Assembly (NCBI GenBank): GCA_937966555.1 | Contig: CALCLY010000025.1 | Coordinates: forward strand, 1 to 64,000 | Direction of reading: 5' to 3' | DNA from: CALCLY01 sp900552775 | GTDB taxonomy: Bacteria > Bacillota > Clostridia > UMGS1883 > UMGS1540 | Length of the DNA stretch: 64,000 nucleotides | Shown: positions 1 through 8,430 of the stretch, one piece after another | Layout of the letters: every line of letters starts with the position of its first letter | Numbering within the stretch: the stretch's first letter is position 1 | The notes under the pieces: model-generated | Seen by the model: the letters and a program-made list of their open reading frames with translations, nothing else | The model's database searches: none | What the model was told of the DNA's origin: nothing | Translations under genes and position numbers: made by a program

Positions 1-2
1 GG

Positions 3-34
3 CAATACTTCCTTGCCGGGCTGTGGCTAAAGCC
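3..34 (+). repeat. Single end of the MITE-like repeat found at 44221-44529
   Basis: This 32-nt stretch (CAATACTTCCTTGCCGGGCT followed by GTGGCTAAAGCC) matches the right terminal inverted repeat at 44489-44529 and the reverse complement of the left one at 44221-44261. Only one end is present. The next bases come from a different repeat, so this looks like a truncated or recombined copy. The window edge hides anything further left. Confidence 0.65.
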
Positions 35-35
35 A

Positions 36-77
36 GTTGACTTTTTAAACAGCCCAATTTTTCAAGGGGATAGGAAA
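36..77 (+). repeat. Fragment related to the palindrome and flank at 30760-30810
   Basis: The stretch contains TTGACTTTTTAAACAGCC followed shortly by TTTTTCAAGGGGATAGG. The reverse complement of the region around 30760-30810 has the same two blocks in the same order (TTGACTTTTAAACAGCC, then TTTTTTCAAGGGGATTGG). Here the left arm of the palindrome is missing and a MITE-like end abuts instead. No gene is seen. Confidence 0.55.
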
Positions 78-194
78 AAAGTTTTGGAATCGGCAAACTG
101 AGCCAAAACTTTAGTTTTGGTGTACCCGAAGGCGTACATGTGTACGTCGAGAGGCGAAGTTTGCTGATAGCAAGAAATAGTACATTTTTTGAAA
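73..194 (+). repeat. Structured intergenic repeat, copy A
   Basis: This element of about 120 nt is homologous to the reverse complement of 29941-30062. Outer arms CAAACT (94-99) and AGTTTG (158-163) can pair. Inside are two hairpins: CCAAAACT/AGTTTTGG (103-110 with 113-120) and GGCGTAC/GTACGTC (131-137 with 142-148). The other copy keeps all three stems with compensatory base changes, which argues for a selected RNA or DNA structure. It lies downstream of the aminopeptidase gene on the opposite strand. Function is unknown. Confidence 0.65.
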
Positions 195-263
195 AATCAA
201 ATTTTTTTGATTTTTCCACCTCTGATAAATCCAACTGCATCATTTGTATATTTTGTGATATGT

Positions 264-306
264 GATTTTTCACTTTTCTTGCGTTCCGGAGCTTTTTAAC
301 ATCCCC
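264..306 (+). repeat. 43-nt dispersed repeat, copy 1
   Basis: A 43-nt block beginning GATTTTTCACTTTTCTTGCG and ending TTAACATCCCC matches 18989-19031 at 38 of 43 positions, with no gaps. It contains TCCGGA. This copy lies just past the 3' end of the M18 aminopeptidase gene; the other lies just past the 3' end of rodA. Function is unknown. Confidence 0.6.
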
Positions 307-329
307 GTTTTACTGTCTGTGACCTGTTT

Positions 330-1712
330 TTATCTGTTGAAGAATGCTTTGTATCCTTTGTATGCCATATAAACATCAACCTTACTTGAAATCTCATAAG
401 GAGAATGCATCGAAAGAAGCGGAACACCGCAGTCAAGCGTATCTATATTGAGATTTGCAACATACTGCGAAATTGTGCCGCCGCCGCCGAGATCGGTTTT
501 TCCAAGCTCGGAGGACTGCCACAAAACTCCGTTTTCATTGAAGAGTTTTCTGATTTCTGCCATAAGTTCAGCAGAAGCATCGGAAGCTCCGCTTTTGCCG
601 CGTGAACCTGTGTATTTCACGATTGCAACGCCGTGGGAAGCGCGCGCTTCGTTATTTTTTTCCATTACGTTCGGGTAATTGGGGTCATGCATTGCGCAAA
701 CGTCTGCCGAAAGGCATGTTGAATATGCAAAGCAGCGTCTTAAAATAATGTCGCTGTACGGAGGGCAGACTCTCTCGGCAATCTCAGCCATTATATCTTC
801 AAAGAATCTGCTTTTCATGCCCGTTACGCCCATGCTGCCGATTTCTTCTTTGTCTACAAGCAGGCATACAGCCGTTTTTTGAGGGTTTTTCGTTTCAAGA
901 ATGGCTTTCAGTGAAGTATATGCGCACACTCTGTCGTCCTGACCGGCGCCTGCTATAAAGCTGCGGTCAAATCCCGTGTCTTTTACGGCGGAAGCCGGAA
1001 CAAATTCTATTTCCGCACTTAAAAAGTCCTCTTCGCAAATGCCGAACTTATCGTGGAGCAAAGCTAAAACAGCTGCCTTGTAAGGCTCTTTTTCTTCTTC
1101 GTCATTTATGGGCATGCCGCCTACAAGAATGTTAAGCGACTCCGCTTCAATAGCTTTTGAAAGCGTTTTTTTATACTGCTCGTCCGCAAGATGGGGGAGA
1201 AGATCGCTTATTGTGAAGGTGATATCGTCTCCTTCGTCGCCTATTGCAAATGTTTCCGCAGTGCCGTCCGCCTTAATTATTTTTCCGTGCATTGCAAGCG
1301 GAATTGTAGGCCACTGATATTTTTTTATGCCGCCGTAATAATGCGTTTTGAAAAATGCCATTTCGCTGTCCTCATAAAGGGGCATGGGCTTTAAATCCAG
1401 ACGCGGCGAGTCTATATGTGAGCCTATGAGATTTATGCCGCGGTGGAGCGGCTGCGTGCCTATAACGGCAAGCATTATGCCTTTGCCGCGGTTTACGGCA
1501 TAAACACGGTCGCCGGGCTTTAACGACTTTGTCTCCCAAAGAGAGACAAAGCCGTTTTCTTTTGCTGTTTTTTCGGCGAGAGCGGCAAACTCACGCTCTG
1601 TTTTGGCGCAGTTTAAAAAATCTTTATATCCGTCGCAGAAAGCGAATATTTCGTCTTTTGATGTTTTGTTTGTTTTCCAACCGTTTTCGTTTTTGTAAAA
1701 TAAATCACTCAT
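330..1712 (-). CDS. M18 family aminopeptidase (aspartyl aminopeptidase-like)
   Basis: A 460-residue cytosolic metallopeptidase of family M18, which removes N-terminal residues, typically acidic ones, from peptides. The di-metal ligand motifs are in order: GSHIDSPRLD near residue 97, GAGQDDR near 260, DKEEIGS near 292, SADVCAMHDPN near 336 and LSMHSPYE near the C terminus. Length is normal for M18 (about 430-480). The ATG overlaps the 3' end of ftsH by 8 nt, so the two are probably translationally coupled at the end of the DUF2232-to-ftsH run. Family assignment is firm; substrate preference is inferred. The 3' flank is a mosaic of repeats rather than a clear terminator. Confidence 0.93.
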   Translation of the reverse strand: MSDLFYKNENGWKTNKTSKDEIFAFCDGYKDFLNCAKTEREFAALAEKTAKENGFVSLWETKSLKPGDRVYAVNRGKGIMLAVIGTQPLHRGINLIGSHIDSPRLDLKPMPLYEDSEMAFFKTHYYGGIKKYQWPTIPLAMHGKIIKADGTAETFAIGDEGDDITFTISDLLPHLADEQYKKTLSKAIEAESLNILVGGMPINDEEEKEPYKAAVLALLHDKFGICEEDFLSAEIEFVPASAVKDTGFDRSFIAGAGQDDRVCAYTSLKAILETKNPQKTAVCLLVDKEEIGSMGVTGMKSRFFEDIMAEIAERVCPPYSDIILRRCFAYSTCLSADVCAMHDPNYPNVMEKNNEARASHGVAIVKYTGSRGKSGASDASAELMAEIRKLFNENGVLWQSSELGKTDLGGGGTISQYVANLNIDTLDCGVPLLSMHSPYEISSKVDVYMAYKGYKAFFNR

Positions 1713-3591
1713 TGTCTTGCCTTTCCGCAGATTCTTCCTGCACGGAAGCTTCGGAGCCGTCTTCGTGTACGGATTTTATAACCGCGTCAAATTCTTCGCC
1801 GGTCAAAACTTCCTTCTCGATTAAAGCCTGAGCAACAGCTTCAAGCTCGTCTCTGTGAGCTTTTAAAAGCTCCTGACACTGCTTGTATGCGTCGGCAATA
1901 ATCTTGTCTATTTCTTCGTCTATGAGAGCTGCCGTAGCATCGGAATATTCCTGTGCGTGGCCGTAGTCTCTGCCAATAAATATCTCTTCGTTTGAACCGA
2001 ATGTGCGTGAGCCGAGCTTGTCGCTCATGCCGTATTTCGTAACCATTTCGGTTGCAACCTTTGTTGCGCGCTGAATATCGCTTGAAGCGCCTGTATTGAT
2101 TTCGCCGAAGATCATTTCTTCGGCAACTCTGCCGCCCATCATCGTTACGATATCCTCAATCATTTCGCGCTTTGAAATATAAGCCTTGTCATGGTCGGGA
2201 AGAGACATGGTAAATCCGCCCGCTCTTCCGCGCGGAATGATGGAAACCTGGTGAACTTTATCCTGAGTTTCAAGGTTTTTGGAAGCCACCGCATGACCTG
2301 CTTCGTGATATGCCGTCTGCTTCTTGTCTTTTTCCTGAACTTCTCTCGATTTCTTTTCGGGGCCCATAACAACCTTGAGCATTGCATCGTCAAGATGATG
2401 CGGAGTTATTTCGGTTAAGTTCTCTCTTGCGGCAAGAAGCGCCGCTTCGTTTAACAGGTTTTCAAGATCCGCACCCGTAAATCCGTACGTTGTTTTTGCA
2501 ATGACGGACAAATCAACATCTTTCGAAAGCGGCTTGTTTTTGGAATGAACCTTTAAAATTGCAAGTCTCGCCTTCTGGTCGGGATAGCCCACGTAAACCT
2601 GGCGGTCAAATCTGCCGGGACGCATAAGTGCAGGGTCCAAAATATCCGCTCTGTTTGTTGCGGCGAGGACTATAATGCCTTCATTTGCACCGAAACCGTC
2701 CATTTCAACAAGGAGCTGATTTAATGTCTGCTCTCTTTCGTCGTGACCGCCGCCGAGACCTGCTCCGCGGTGTCTGCCGACAGCGTCAATCTCATCTATA
2801 AATATAATAGACGGCTGATTTTTCTTTGCCTGTTCGAAAAGGTCTCTCACTCTTGATGCGCCGACACCGACAAACATCTCGACAAAGTCACTGCCGCTGA
2901 TGCTGAAAAACGGTGCGTTTGCTTCGCCCGCAACAGCTTTCGCAAGAAGCGTTTTACCTGTTCCCGGAGGGCCCACCAAAAGCACGCCTTTAGGTATTCT
3001 GGCGCCGAGCTCTATATATTTTTTCGGATTCTTTAAAAAGTCTACAATTTCGCGCAGCTCTTCCTTTTCTTCCTCGGCGCCTGCAACATCCTCGAACATT
3101 TTTTTGTTGTTCGGATCAATCTGCGCCTTTGCACGGCTTTTCCCGAAGGACATCATTTTCCCTCCGCCGCCCTGCGACTGCTGCATAAAGAAGAACCAAA
3201 AGACAATAAATATAATCACTATAATTATTGTCGGCAAAATCGAAAGCCAAATCGGCATCGACTGCGGCGGCACCATTGTAAGCTTTAAGTCTCCGCTTGC
3301 CACCTGATCTTTAATCGTATCGCCGACATGCTGATAAAGTATATCGACAGAATCAATTGAAACTACTATTTCTTTGTATTCCTTGCCTTCTCTTGTTTCG
3401 GGTTTAGAAAGTTTTGCCCTTACAAGCTGGTCCTCAACATACATTTCGGAAATTTCACCGTTTTTGAGATACTGAACAAAATCGGTAAATGACACTTCAA
3501 GGTCGCTTCCGGTATTGAGCATGGTGAAAAGAAATGCAATAACTATGAAAAGCAAAATGTAAAAGCTTATGTTTTTAAAAAACTTAGACAA
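1705..3591 (-). CDS. ftsH: ATP-dependent zinc metalloprotease FtsH
   Basis: A membrane-bound AAA+ protease that degrades damaged or regulatory membrane and cytosolic proteins as a hexamer. Two membrane segments (about residues 8-25 and 108-132) flank an extracytoplasmic domain. An AAA module follows with Walker A GPPGTGKT near 205 and Walker B IIFIDEID, then the zinc site HEAGH near 430 and a C-terminal helical domain. Its 628 residues are typical. The start is TTG: a strong GGAGG lies 8 nt upstream and no ATG fits. Its own promoter is predicted at 3634-3662. It sits directly after hpt, the tilS-hpt-ftsH order common in Bacillota. Confidence 0.97.
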   Translation of the reverse strand: MSKFFKNISFYILLFIVIAFLFTMLNTGSDLEVSFTDFVQYLKNGEISEMYVEDQLVRAKLSKPETREGKEYKEIVVSIDSVDILYQHVGDTIKDQVASGDLKLTMVPPQSMPIWLSILPTIIIVIIFIVFWFFFMQQSQGGGGKMMSFGKSRAKAQIDPNNKKMFEDVAGAEEEKEELREIVDFLKNPKKYIELGARIPKGVLLVGPPGTGKTLLAKAVAGEANAPFFSISGSDFVEMFVGVGASRVRDLFEQAKKNQPSIIFIDEIDAVGRHRGAGLGGGHDEREQTLNQLLVEMDGFGANEGIIVLAATNRADILDPALMRPGRFDRQVYVGYPDQKARLAILKVHSKNKPLSKDVDLSVIAKTTYGFTGADLENLLNEAALLAARENLTEITPHHLDDAMLKVVMGPEKKSREVQEKDKKQTAYHEAGHAVASKNLETQDKVHQVSIIPRGRAGGFTMSLPDHDKAYISKREMIEDIVTMMGGRVAEEMIFGEINTGASSDIQRATKVATEMVTKYGMSDKLGSRTFGSNEEIFIGRDYGHAQEYSDATAALIDEEIDKIIADAYKQCQELLKAHRDELEAVAQALIEKEVLTGEEFDAVIKSVHEDGSEASVQEESAERQDNE

Positions 3592-3633
3592 GCAACACGC
3601 CTCCTTCCGAGTTTAAATTCTGCGTTATGAAGT

Positions 3634-3662
3634 AGTTTACCACATATTGCCGCTATTTGCAA
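3634..3662 (-). promoter_or_regulatory. SigA-type promoter for ftsH
   Basis: On the minus strand, TTGCAA, a 17-nt spacer and TAAACT lie in the only sizeable gap of this operon, about 40 nt upstream of the ftsH ribosome binding site. Confidence 0.55.
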
Positions 3663-3689
3663 GCGACTTTACAAAAAGTTAACAATAAA

Positions 3690-4232
3690 TCAGTTTCCTT
3701 CGTACACTTCCGGCTTGAGCACGCCGACATACGGCAGATTACGGTATTTTTCGGCATAGTCAAGGCCGTAGCCCACAACAAATTCGTCAGGAATATCAAA
3801 GCCTATGTAGTCGGCGTCGATATCAGCCTTGCGGCAAGCCGATTTATTTAAAATCGTGCATATCTTAACGTCTGCCGCACCTTTTTGCAAAAGCTGTTTT
3901 TTGAGGAAGCTGAGCGTTAGGCCGCTGTCCAGAATGTCCTCTGCAATAAGCACGTGCATTCCGCGTATGTCACGGTCAAGGTCCTTGCGTATCTGAACGA
4001 CGCCGCTTGTTTTTGTGGACGCTCCGTAGCTTGAAACCACCATAAAGTCAATCGACGCGTCAATTGTGAGCGCGCGCATAAGATCCGCCGCAAAAATAAA
4101 GCTGCCTTTTAAAACGGATATTACAAGAAGATCTTTGCCGTTAAAGTCTTCCGAAATTGCCGCCGCAAGTTCCTTTGTTTTATCGTGAAGCTGCTGCTCC
4201 GTGATAAGTATTTCTTTGATGTCCTGATGCAT
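3690..4232 (-). CDS. hpt: Hypoxanthine phosphoribosyltransferase
   Basis: This enzyme salvages hypoxanthine (and usually guanine) by joining it to PRPP, giving IMP or GMP in the cytosol. The 180-residue protein has the type I phosphoribosyltransferase fold: the VLKGSFIFAADL loop near 40, the flexible loop with SYG near 70, the PRPP-binding motif VLIAEDILDSGLT near 97, and the C-terminal IPDEFVVGYGLDYAEKYRNLP base-binding region. Length is normal. It lies 17 nt downstream of tilS. In B. subtilis HPRT and TilS form a complex that activates ftsH transcription; the same order here makes that link plausible but unproven. Confidence 0.95.
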   Translation of the reverse strand: MHQDIKEILITEQQLHDKTKELAAAISEDFNGKDLLVISVLKGSFIFAADLMRALTIDASIDFMVVSSYGASTKTSGVVQIRKDLDRDIRGMHVLIAEDILDSGLTLSFLKKQLLQKGAADVKICTILNKSACRKADIDADYIGFDIPDEFVVGYGLDYAEKYRNLPYVGVLKPEVYEGN

Positions 4233-4249
4233 TTTTGTTACCTCGTTTC

Positions 4250-5569
4250 TTAAAAATCTTTTTCATCTGTCAGAATGCCGAAATAAAGCGATTTTCCGCC
4301 GTGCGGCGTATGGCGCGAGTCGGCAGCCGCAGCGCCGACCGCGGCAATTTCGTTTTCTTCGGCAAGAATGGGAATAATCCGCCTTTCGGAAATCGGAATT
4401 TTTCTGTCGCTTAAAAAGTCTTTAACCTTTTTGTGTATGCCTGCGTGAACGAATCTGTCGCCGTTTCTGCGTGCGCGGACAGTGTATTTTTCCGAATAAT
4501 CGAGTTTGACGCTCGGAACCGGAGGCTTTTTTTCGGTAAGAAAAACCGTTATTCCCGTTTCCTCTATATACAATTTGCTCTCGGGGAGCAATCTGTATTC
4601 ATAATCTTTATAATCTTTTTCAAATCTTAAAAATAATTTGTCGTATTCGCGTATTGCAACGCATCCGCACGGGAAAATATGCTTTTTACCGCTCGGCTTT
4701 GAAAGAAGAGACATGCATGCCTCTATATCGGCATTTGTGATGTCGGCGCCGGCAAGCGAGCACGCATTTGCAATTGCGCGTTTTGCAAGCGGTGCGGGAG
4801 CGCTTTTCAGAGAATCTATGAAAAGCTGTGCACCCTGCGCTGTTTTCCGTGCGGCAAGCGGCGCCGCCGCGTTTTGCATAAATTCCTCATCGGAGCGCAG
4901 AATCATTGATGTTTTTAAAAACGAATCGCATAGAGACGGGTTTATTTTCATAAGCTCCGGCATAATGTGATGCCTTATAACGTTTCGCCTGTAATTATCG
5001 GTTTCGTTTGTTTCGTCCAGATTCCATTTTATGCCGTGGAGGTTTAAATATTCAAGTATTTCCGCTCTTTCGAAAAACACAAGCGGACGGAAAACCCCGT
5101 CACCGCGGCACGGCGGTATTCCGCAGAGACCGCGCAGAGCGCTTCCCCTCAAAAGGTTCATAAGAAGCGTTTCGGCATTGTCGTTTTTGTTGTGAGCGGT
5201 GTAAACGGCTTTAAAACCCGTTTTTTCGCGCACTTCATTGAAAAATTTATAGCGCTCGTCTCTGCCGCAAAGCTCCTCCGAAATGCCTCTCTCATGAGAT
5301 AGCGCATGAAGGTCTATTCTTTTTAAATAAAAATCCGTATTATTTTCGGCACAGAAATCGCGCACGTACGTTTCATCGCGCAAAGCGGTTTCTCGTGCGC
5401 CGTGGTTTACATGGGCGCAGCACAGCTTTATGCCGCGCTCATCCCGCAGCCGCAGAAGCAGATGCAGAAGACACATACTGTCCGCACCGCCCGACACCGC
5501 TGCAATAATTCCGCCCGCCGTGTCCATGGAATAATCGGAAACGGCTTTTTTAAATTTTTTGTAAAGCAT
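4250..5569 (-). CDS. tilS: tRNA(Ile)-lysidine synthase
   Basis: TilS attaches lysine to C34 of the CAU anticodon of tRNA-Ile2, so that AUA is read as isoleucine. It is an essential cytosolic ATP-dependent enzyme. The N-terminal PP-loop motif SGGADS lies near residue 26. The N-type ATPase core follows (AHVNHGARE, YTAHNKNDNAET, LMNLLRGSALRGLCGIPP), then a helical middle and a C-terminal tRNA-binding domain with RRNGDRF and KKVKDFLSDRKIP. Its 439 residues are usual for Bacillota. The ATG has GGAG just upstream and lies 18 nt after dnaB. Confidence 0.95.
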   Translation of the reverse strand: MLYKKFKKAVSDYSMDTAGGIIAAVSGGADSMCLLHLLLRLRDERGIKLCCAHVNHGARETALRDETYVRDFCAENNTDFYLKRIDLHALSHERGISEELCGRDERYKFFNEVREKTGFKAVYTAHNKNDNAETLLMNLLRGSALRGLCGIPPCRGDGVFRPLVFFERAEILEYLNLHGIKWNLDETNETDNYRRNVIRHHIMPELMKINPSLCDSFLKTSMILRSDEEFMQNAAAPLAARKTAQGAQLFIDSLKSAPAPLAKRAIANACSLAGADITNADIEACMSLLSKPSGKKHIFPCGCVAIREYDKLFLRFEKDYKDYEYRLLPESKLYIEETGITVFLTEKKPPVPSVKLDYSEKYTVRARRNGDRFVHAGIHKKVKDFLSDRKIPISERRIIPILAEENEIAAVGAAAADSRHTPHGGKSLYFGILTDEKDF

Positions 5570-5587
5570 ATGGTTCTCCGCTTTTTA

Positions 5588-6907
5588 TCAGTGATTTGTA
5601 TCAAGTTCAAGATACGTTGTGATTTCGCCGCGCCAAACCATCGGTATTACGCCGGTGGAGCCGTTTCTGTGCTTTGCCACGATACATTCGGCAAGATTCT
5701 GCTCTTCGGGCGGCAAATCATCGTCGTTCTTTCTGTTTAAGAAAAGAACAATGTCGGCATCCTGCTCGATTGCGCCGGACTCTCTGAGGTCCGAAAGAAT
5801 GGGGCGGTCGCGCGTTTCGGAAGCACGGCTCAGCTGTGAAAGCGTTAAAACAGGCACGTCCAGATCTTTTGCAAGTATTTTCAGCGAACGCGAAATATCC
5901 GCTATTTCCTGCTGGCGGCTGTCATGTCTGCCGCTTGCGGCAATGAGCTGAAGATAATCTATTACAACCATGCCCAAACCGTGTTCAAGTTTAAGTCTGC
6001 GGCACTTTGCGCGCATTTCGTGCGCCGTGATGCCGGGAGTATCGTCTATATAAATCGGCGCTTTGAGAAGCGTTGCAAAAGCGGACGATATTTTTTTGAG
6101 ATCTGCCGCGTTTACATCGCCCGTGCGGATTTTGCGGCTGTCCACCATGGCGGCGCTCCACAAAAGTCTGTCAACAAGCTGTTCTTTTGACATCTCGAGA
6201 CTGAAAATTGCAACGGGTTCGTTATTTTTTATTGCAACATTTTTGGCAAGGTTGAGCGCAAACGACGTTTTTCCTATACCTGTTCTGGCGGCGAGTATGA
6301 TAAGGTCCGTCTTGTGAAGGCCGCTCATAAGTTCGTCAAACTTCGGATATCCCGTCTGCAGTCCCGTAACTTTGCCGCCGGCTTCGCGCACTTTTTCAAG
6401 ATTTGCAATATTGCCGGGCAGTATATCTTTAATGTGAAAAAAACTGCGCTGTTCTCTGCCCTGAAGTATGTTGAAAATCTTTTGTTCGGCGCTGTCAAGC
6501 ACCATTGAAACCTCGTTTTTTTCATCATAGCACATGCCGGTGATGTAGTTTGAAGCTTCTATAAGCTTGCGAAGCACCGACTTTTCTTTAACAATATCTA
6601 TATAATACCTGATATTTTGCGTTGTGCTTACGCTCTCTGTCAGCTGAGCGAGGTACGAAATACCGTTTATAAGATCAAGTTTGTCGCCGAGCTCGTCCTT
6701 AAGCGTAATGAGGTCTATGGGCTTTCTGTCGTTAAACAGATTTAAAAGCGCGTCAAAAACAGCTTTGTGCTGCTCAAGATAAAAATCATCCTGCGTGACC
6801 GATTCTATGGCTTTTGTGAGCGCGTCCGTATTCAAAATCATGCTGCCCAAAACAGCCTGTTCCGCTTCAAGGCTGTACGGCAGTGTTTTTCCTGACGGTG
6901 TTTCCAT
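5588..6907 (-). CDS. dnaB: Replicative DNA helicase DnaB
   Basis: The hexameric helicase that unwinds DNA at the replication fork (named DnaC in Bacillus). The N-terminal primase-interacting helical domain (residues about 10-110) begins with the characteristic LPYSLEAEQAVLGSM. The RecA-like motor has Walker A ARTGIGKTSFALN near 210, Walker B MVVIDYLQL near 315, and DLRESGAIEQDAD with the arginine-finger region near 370. At 439 residues it has the normal length and no intein. A clear AGGAG precedes the ATG. It follows rplI by 10 nt, the conserved rplI-dnaB arrangement. Confidence 0.97.
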   Translation of the reverse strand: METPSGKTLPYSLEAEQAVLGSMILNTDALTKAIESVTQDDFYLEQHKAVFDALLNLFNDRKPIDLITLKDELGDKLDLINGISYLAQLTESVSTTQNIRYYIDIVKEKSVLRKLIEASNYITGMCYDEKNEVSMVLDSAEQKIFNILQGREQRSFFHIKDILPGNIANLEKVREAGGKVTGLQTGYPKFDELMSGLHKTDLIILAARTGIGKTSFALNLAKNVAIKNNEPVAIFSLEMSKEQLVDRLLWSAAMVDSRKIRTGDVNAADLKKISSAFATLLKAPIYIDDTPGITAHEMRAKCRRLKLEHGLGMVVIDYLQLIAASGRHDSRQQEIADISRSLKILAKDLDVPVLTLSQLSRASETRDRPILSDLRESGAIEQDADIVLFLNRKNDDDLPPEEQNLAECIVAKHRNGSTGVIPMVWRGEITTYLELDTNH

Positions 6908-6917
6908 TGTTTTTCTC

Positions 6918-7364
6918 CTATTCAGCTTCTATAACAACTTTTATTTTTGCCGATATTTCGGGGTAAATCTTAACGTCAACTTCCGTTGTGCCTATGGTTT
7001 TGATTCCGTCGCCCACGGAAAGCTTGCGTTTGTCAACTACAACGTGCAGTTGCATTTTAACGGCTTCCGCAACGTTTTGCGCCGTGACGGAGCCGAAAAG
7101 CTTGCCGTTGTCGCCGGCTTTTGCGGTGAGTTTTACGGATTTTCCGTCAAGCTGCGCCGCCGTTTTCTTTGCGGCCTCGATTTCCTGCTCTTTGTGGAAA
7201 GCCGCCGCGTCTTCTTTGCCTTTGTAATCGTTTATTGCCGATTTTGTGGCTTCAACCGCAAGTCCCTTCGGAAAAAGGAAGTTTCTTGCATAACCGTCGC
7301 TCACGTTTACAAGCTGACCTTTTTTGCCTTTCCCTTTAACATCGCTTTGTAAAATTACTTTCAT
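6918..7364 (-). CDS. rplI: 50S ribosomal protein L9
   Basis: L9 binds 23S rRNA domain V near the base of the L1 stalk and influences translational fidelity. The 148-residue protein has the N-terminal signature MKVILQSDVKGKGKKGQLV and the GYARNFLFPKGLA motif, then a long charged helix (residues 40-75) and the C-terminal RNA-binding domain. Length is typical. AAGGAG precedes the ATG at good spacing. It lies between the DUF2232 membrane protein gene and dnaB; in many Bacillota a gdpP gene lies between the first two, but here it is absent. Confidence 0.97.
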   Translation of the reverse strand: MKVILQSDVKGKGKKGQLVNVSDGYARNFLFPKGLAVEATKSAINDYKGKEDAAAFHKEQEIEAAKKTAAQLDGKSVKLTAKAGDNGKLFGSVTAQNVAEAVKMQLHVVVDKRKLSVGDGIKTIGTTEVDVKIYPEISAKIKVVIEAE

Positions 7365-7383
7365 GATAAAGTCATCTCCTTAT

Positions 7384-8286
7384 TTATTTGAAAATACGCC
7401 GTACAGCAAAGCTGTCAAAAACGCCGATTGAGAGGAACGCAAAGTATATAAACGTTCCCGCAAATCCCGTTAAAAAGCCCAGAAGCAGCACGGTATAAAT
7501 TATTATTCTTACGGCTTTTTTAACACCGCGCATGCGCAGAAAGCGATTGAACGCCGAAGTTCCGCAGGCGGCGAGAACAGCCGAAATAACAGCAATTGCG
7601 TTTAAAACGATTCCGCTGCCGGAATCGAAAAGGTTAAATACTATAAGCAGCGAAAATATAAGCGAAAAATACATATCCGCATGAAGACTGTAGTAATGCG
7701 GGAGCGTATCGAAAAATATTCCCGAGTGTTCCCCGACGGTGCGCGCAATGCCGAAAACCGCGTATGAAAATAACATTGAACATATTATAAGAATCGATGG
7801 CAGCATTAAATCAAGCTGCGCCGCAAGCGCGTCAAGATACGGGCCGAGTATGTCAAGGTTCGGGCCTGCCGCCGCGCGGAGCGCATCCATCGGCGTGCCG
7901 AAAAGCAGTTTATATGCCGAAGTGCTGTAAGTTTTCATATAATAAAAGAGTGTTCCGGCAAAAATTGCGGTGCACAAAACTGTTGCAATACACAAAAGCA
8001 TACGAAACGGAAGCTTTTTATTAAGGCTCACGCCAAAAGAAAGCGAAAGAAGCAGTGTAACCGCCGAGACAAATGCAAAGCTTTCCGGATTTCCTTTTAA
8101 AACAAAGAAGAAAATAAGCTCTGAAAATGCCGCGTTAATTCCCCAAAGTCGGGCGCCGCCGCGCATAAAGCAAAACGTGAGCGCCGCCGCACAAAGCGCA
8201 AGCGAAATTGCCGTCAGTCCGAAAAATGCCGGAATTGCCGATATTATTATGTATAAAAAAGTAATTAAAATATTTGTTTTCTTCAT
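7384..8286 (-). CDS. DUF2232 (YybS-like) membrane protein
   Basis: A 300-residue integral membrane protein of the YybS/DUF2232 family, with about eight hydrophobic segments and short charged loops. The family is conserved beside rplI and gdpP in Bacillota and resembles small-molecule transporter S-subunits, but its function is not established. It is the first gene of the minus-strand operon (promoter at 8320-8348), with AAGGG upstream of the ATG. Assignment rests on the topology and on the conserved position immediately before rplI; primary sequence motifs are weak. Confidence 0.75.
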   Translation of the reverse strand: MKKTNILITFLYIIISAIPAFFGLTAISLALCAAALTFCFMRGGARLWGINAAFSELIFFFVLKGNPESFAFVSAVTLLLSLSFGVSLNKKLPFRMLLCIATVLCTAIFAGTLFYYMKTYSTSAYKLLFGTPMDALRAAAGPNLDILGPYLDALAAQLDLMLPSILIICSMLFSYAVFGIARTVGEHSGIFFDTLPHYYSLHADMYFSLIFSLLIVFNLFDSGSGIVLNAIAVISAVLAACGTSAFNRFLRMRGVKKAVRIIIYTVLLLGFLTGFAGTFIYFAFLSIGVFDSFAVRRIFK

Positions 8287-8319
8287 GTAAAACCCTTCTG
8301 AATAAACTGTATCTATATT

Positions 8320-8348
8320 ATTATAACAAATTCCGCCTCAAATGTAAA
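8320..8348 (-). promoter_or_regulatory. SigA-type promoter for the DUF2232-rplI-dnaB operon
   Basis: Minus strand TTTACA, a 17-nt spacer and TATAAT. It is divergent from and close to the promoter of the glycosyltransferase gene at 8360-8388. Confidence 0.65.
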
Positions 8349-8359
8349 GCATTTTTTAA

Positions 8360-8388
8360 TTGACAAAATGTGAGGAACAATATATAAT
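8360..8388 (+). promoter_or_regulatory. Consensus SigA promoter for the GT4 operon
   Basis: TTGACA, exactly 17 nt, TATAAT, about 43 nt upstream of the glycosyltransferase start. Both hexamers are perfect consensus, so strong expression is expected. Confidence 0.8.
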
Positions 8389-8430
8389 AAATGGTAAGAA
8401 ATCCATCAGTACAGAAATGAGGCAAAAAAT

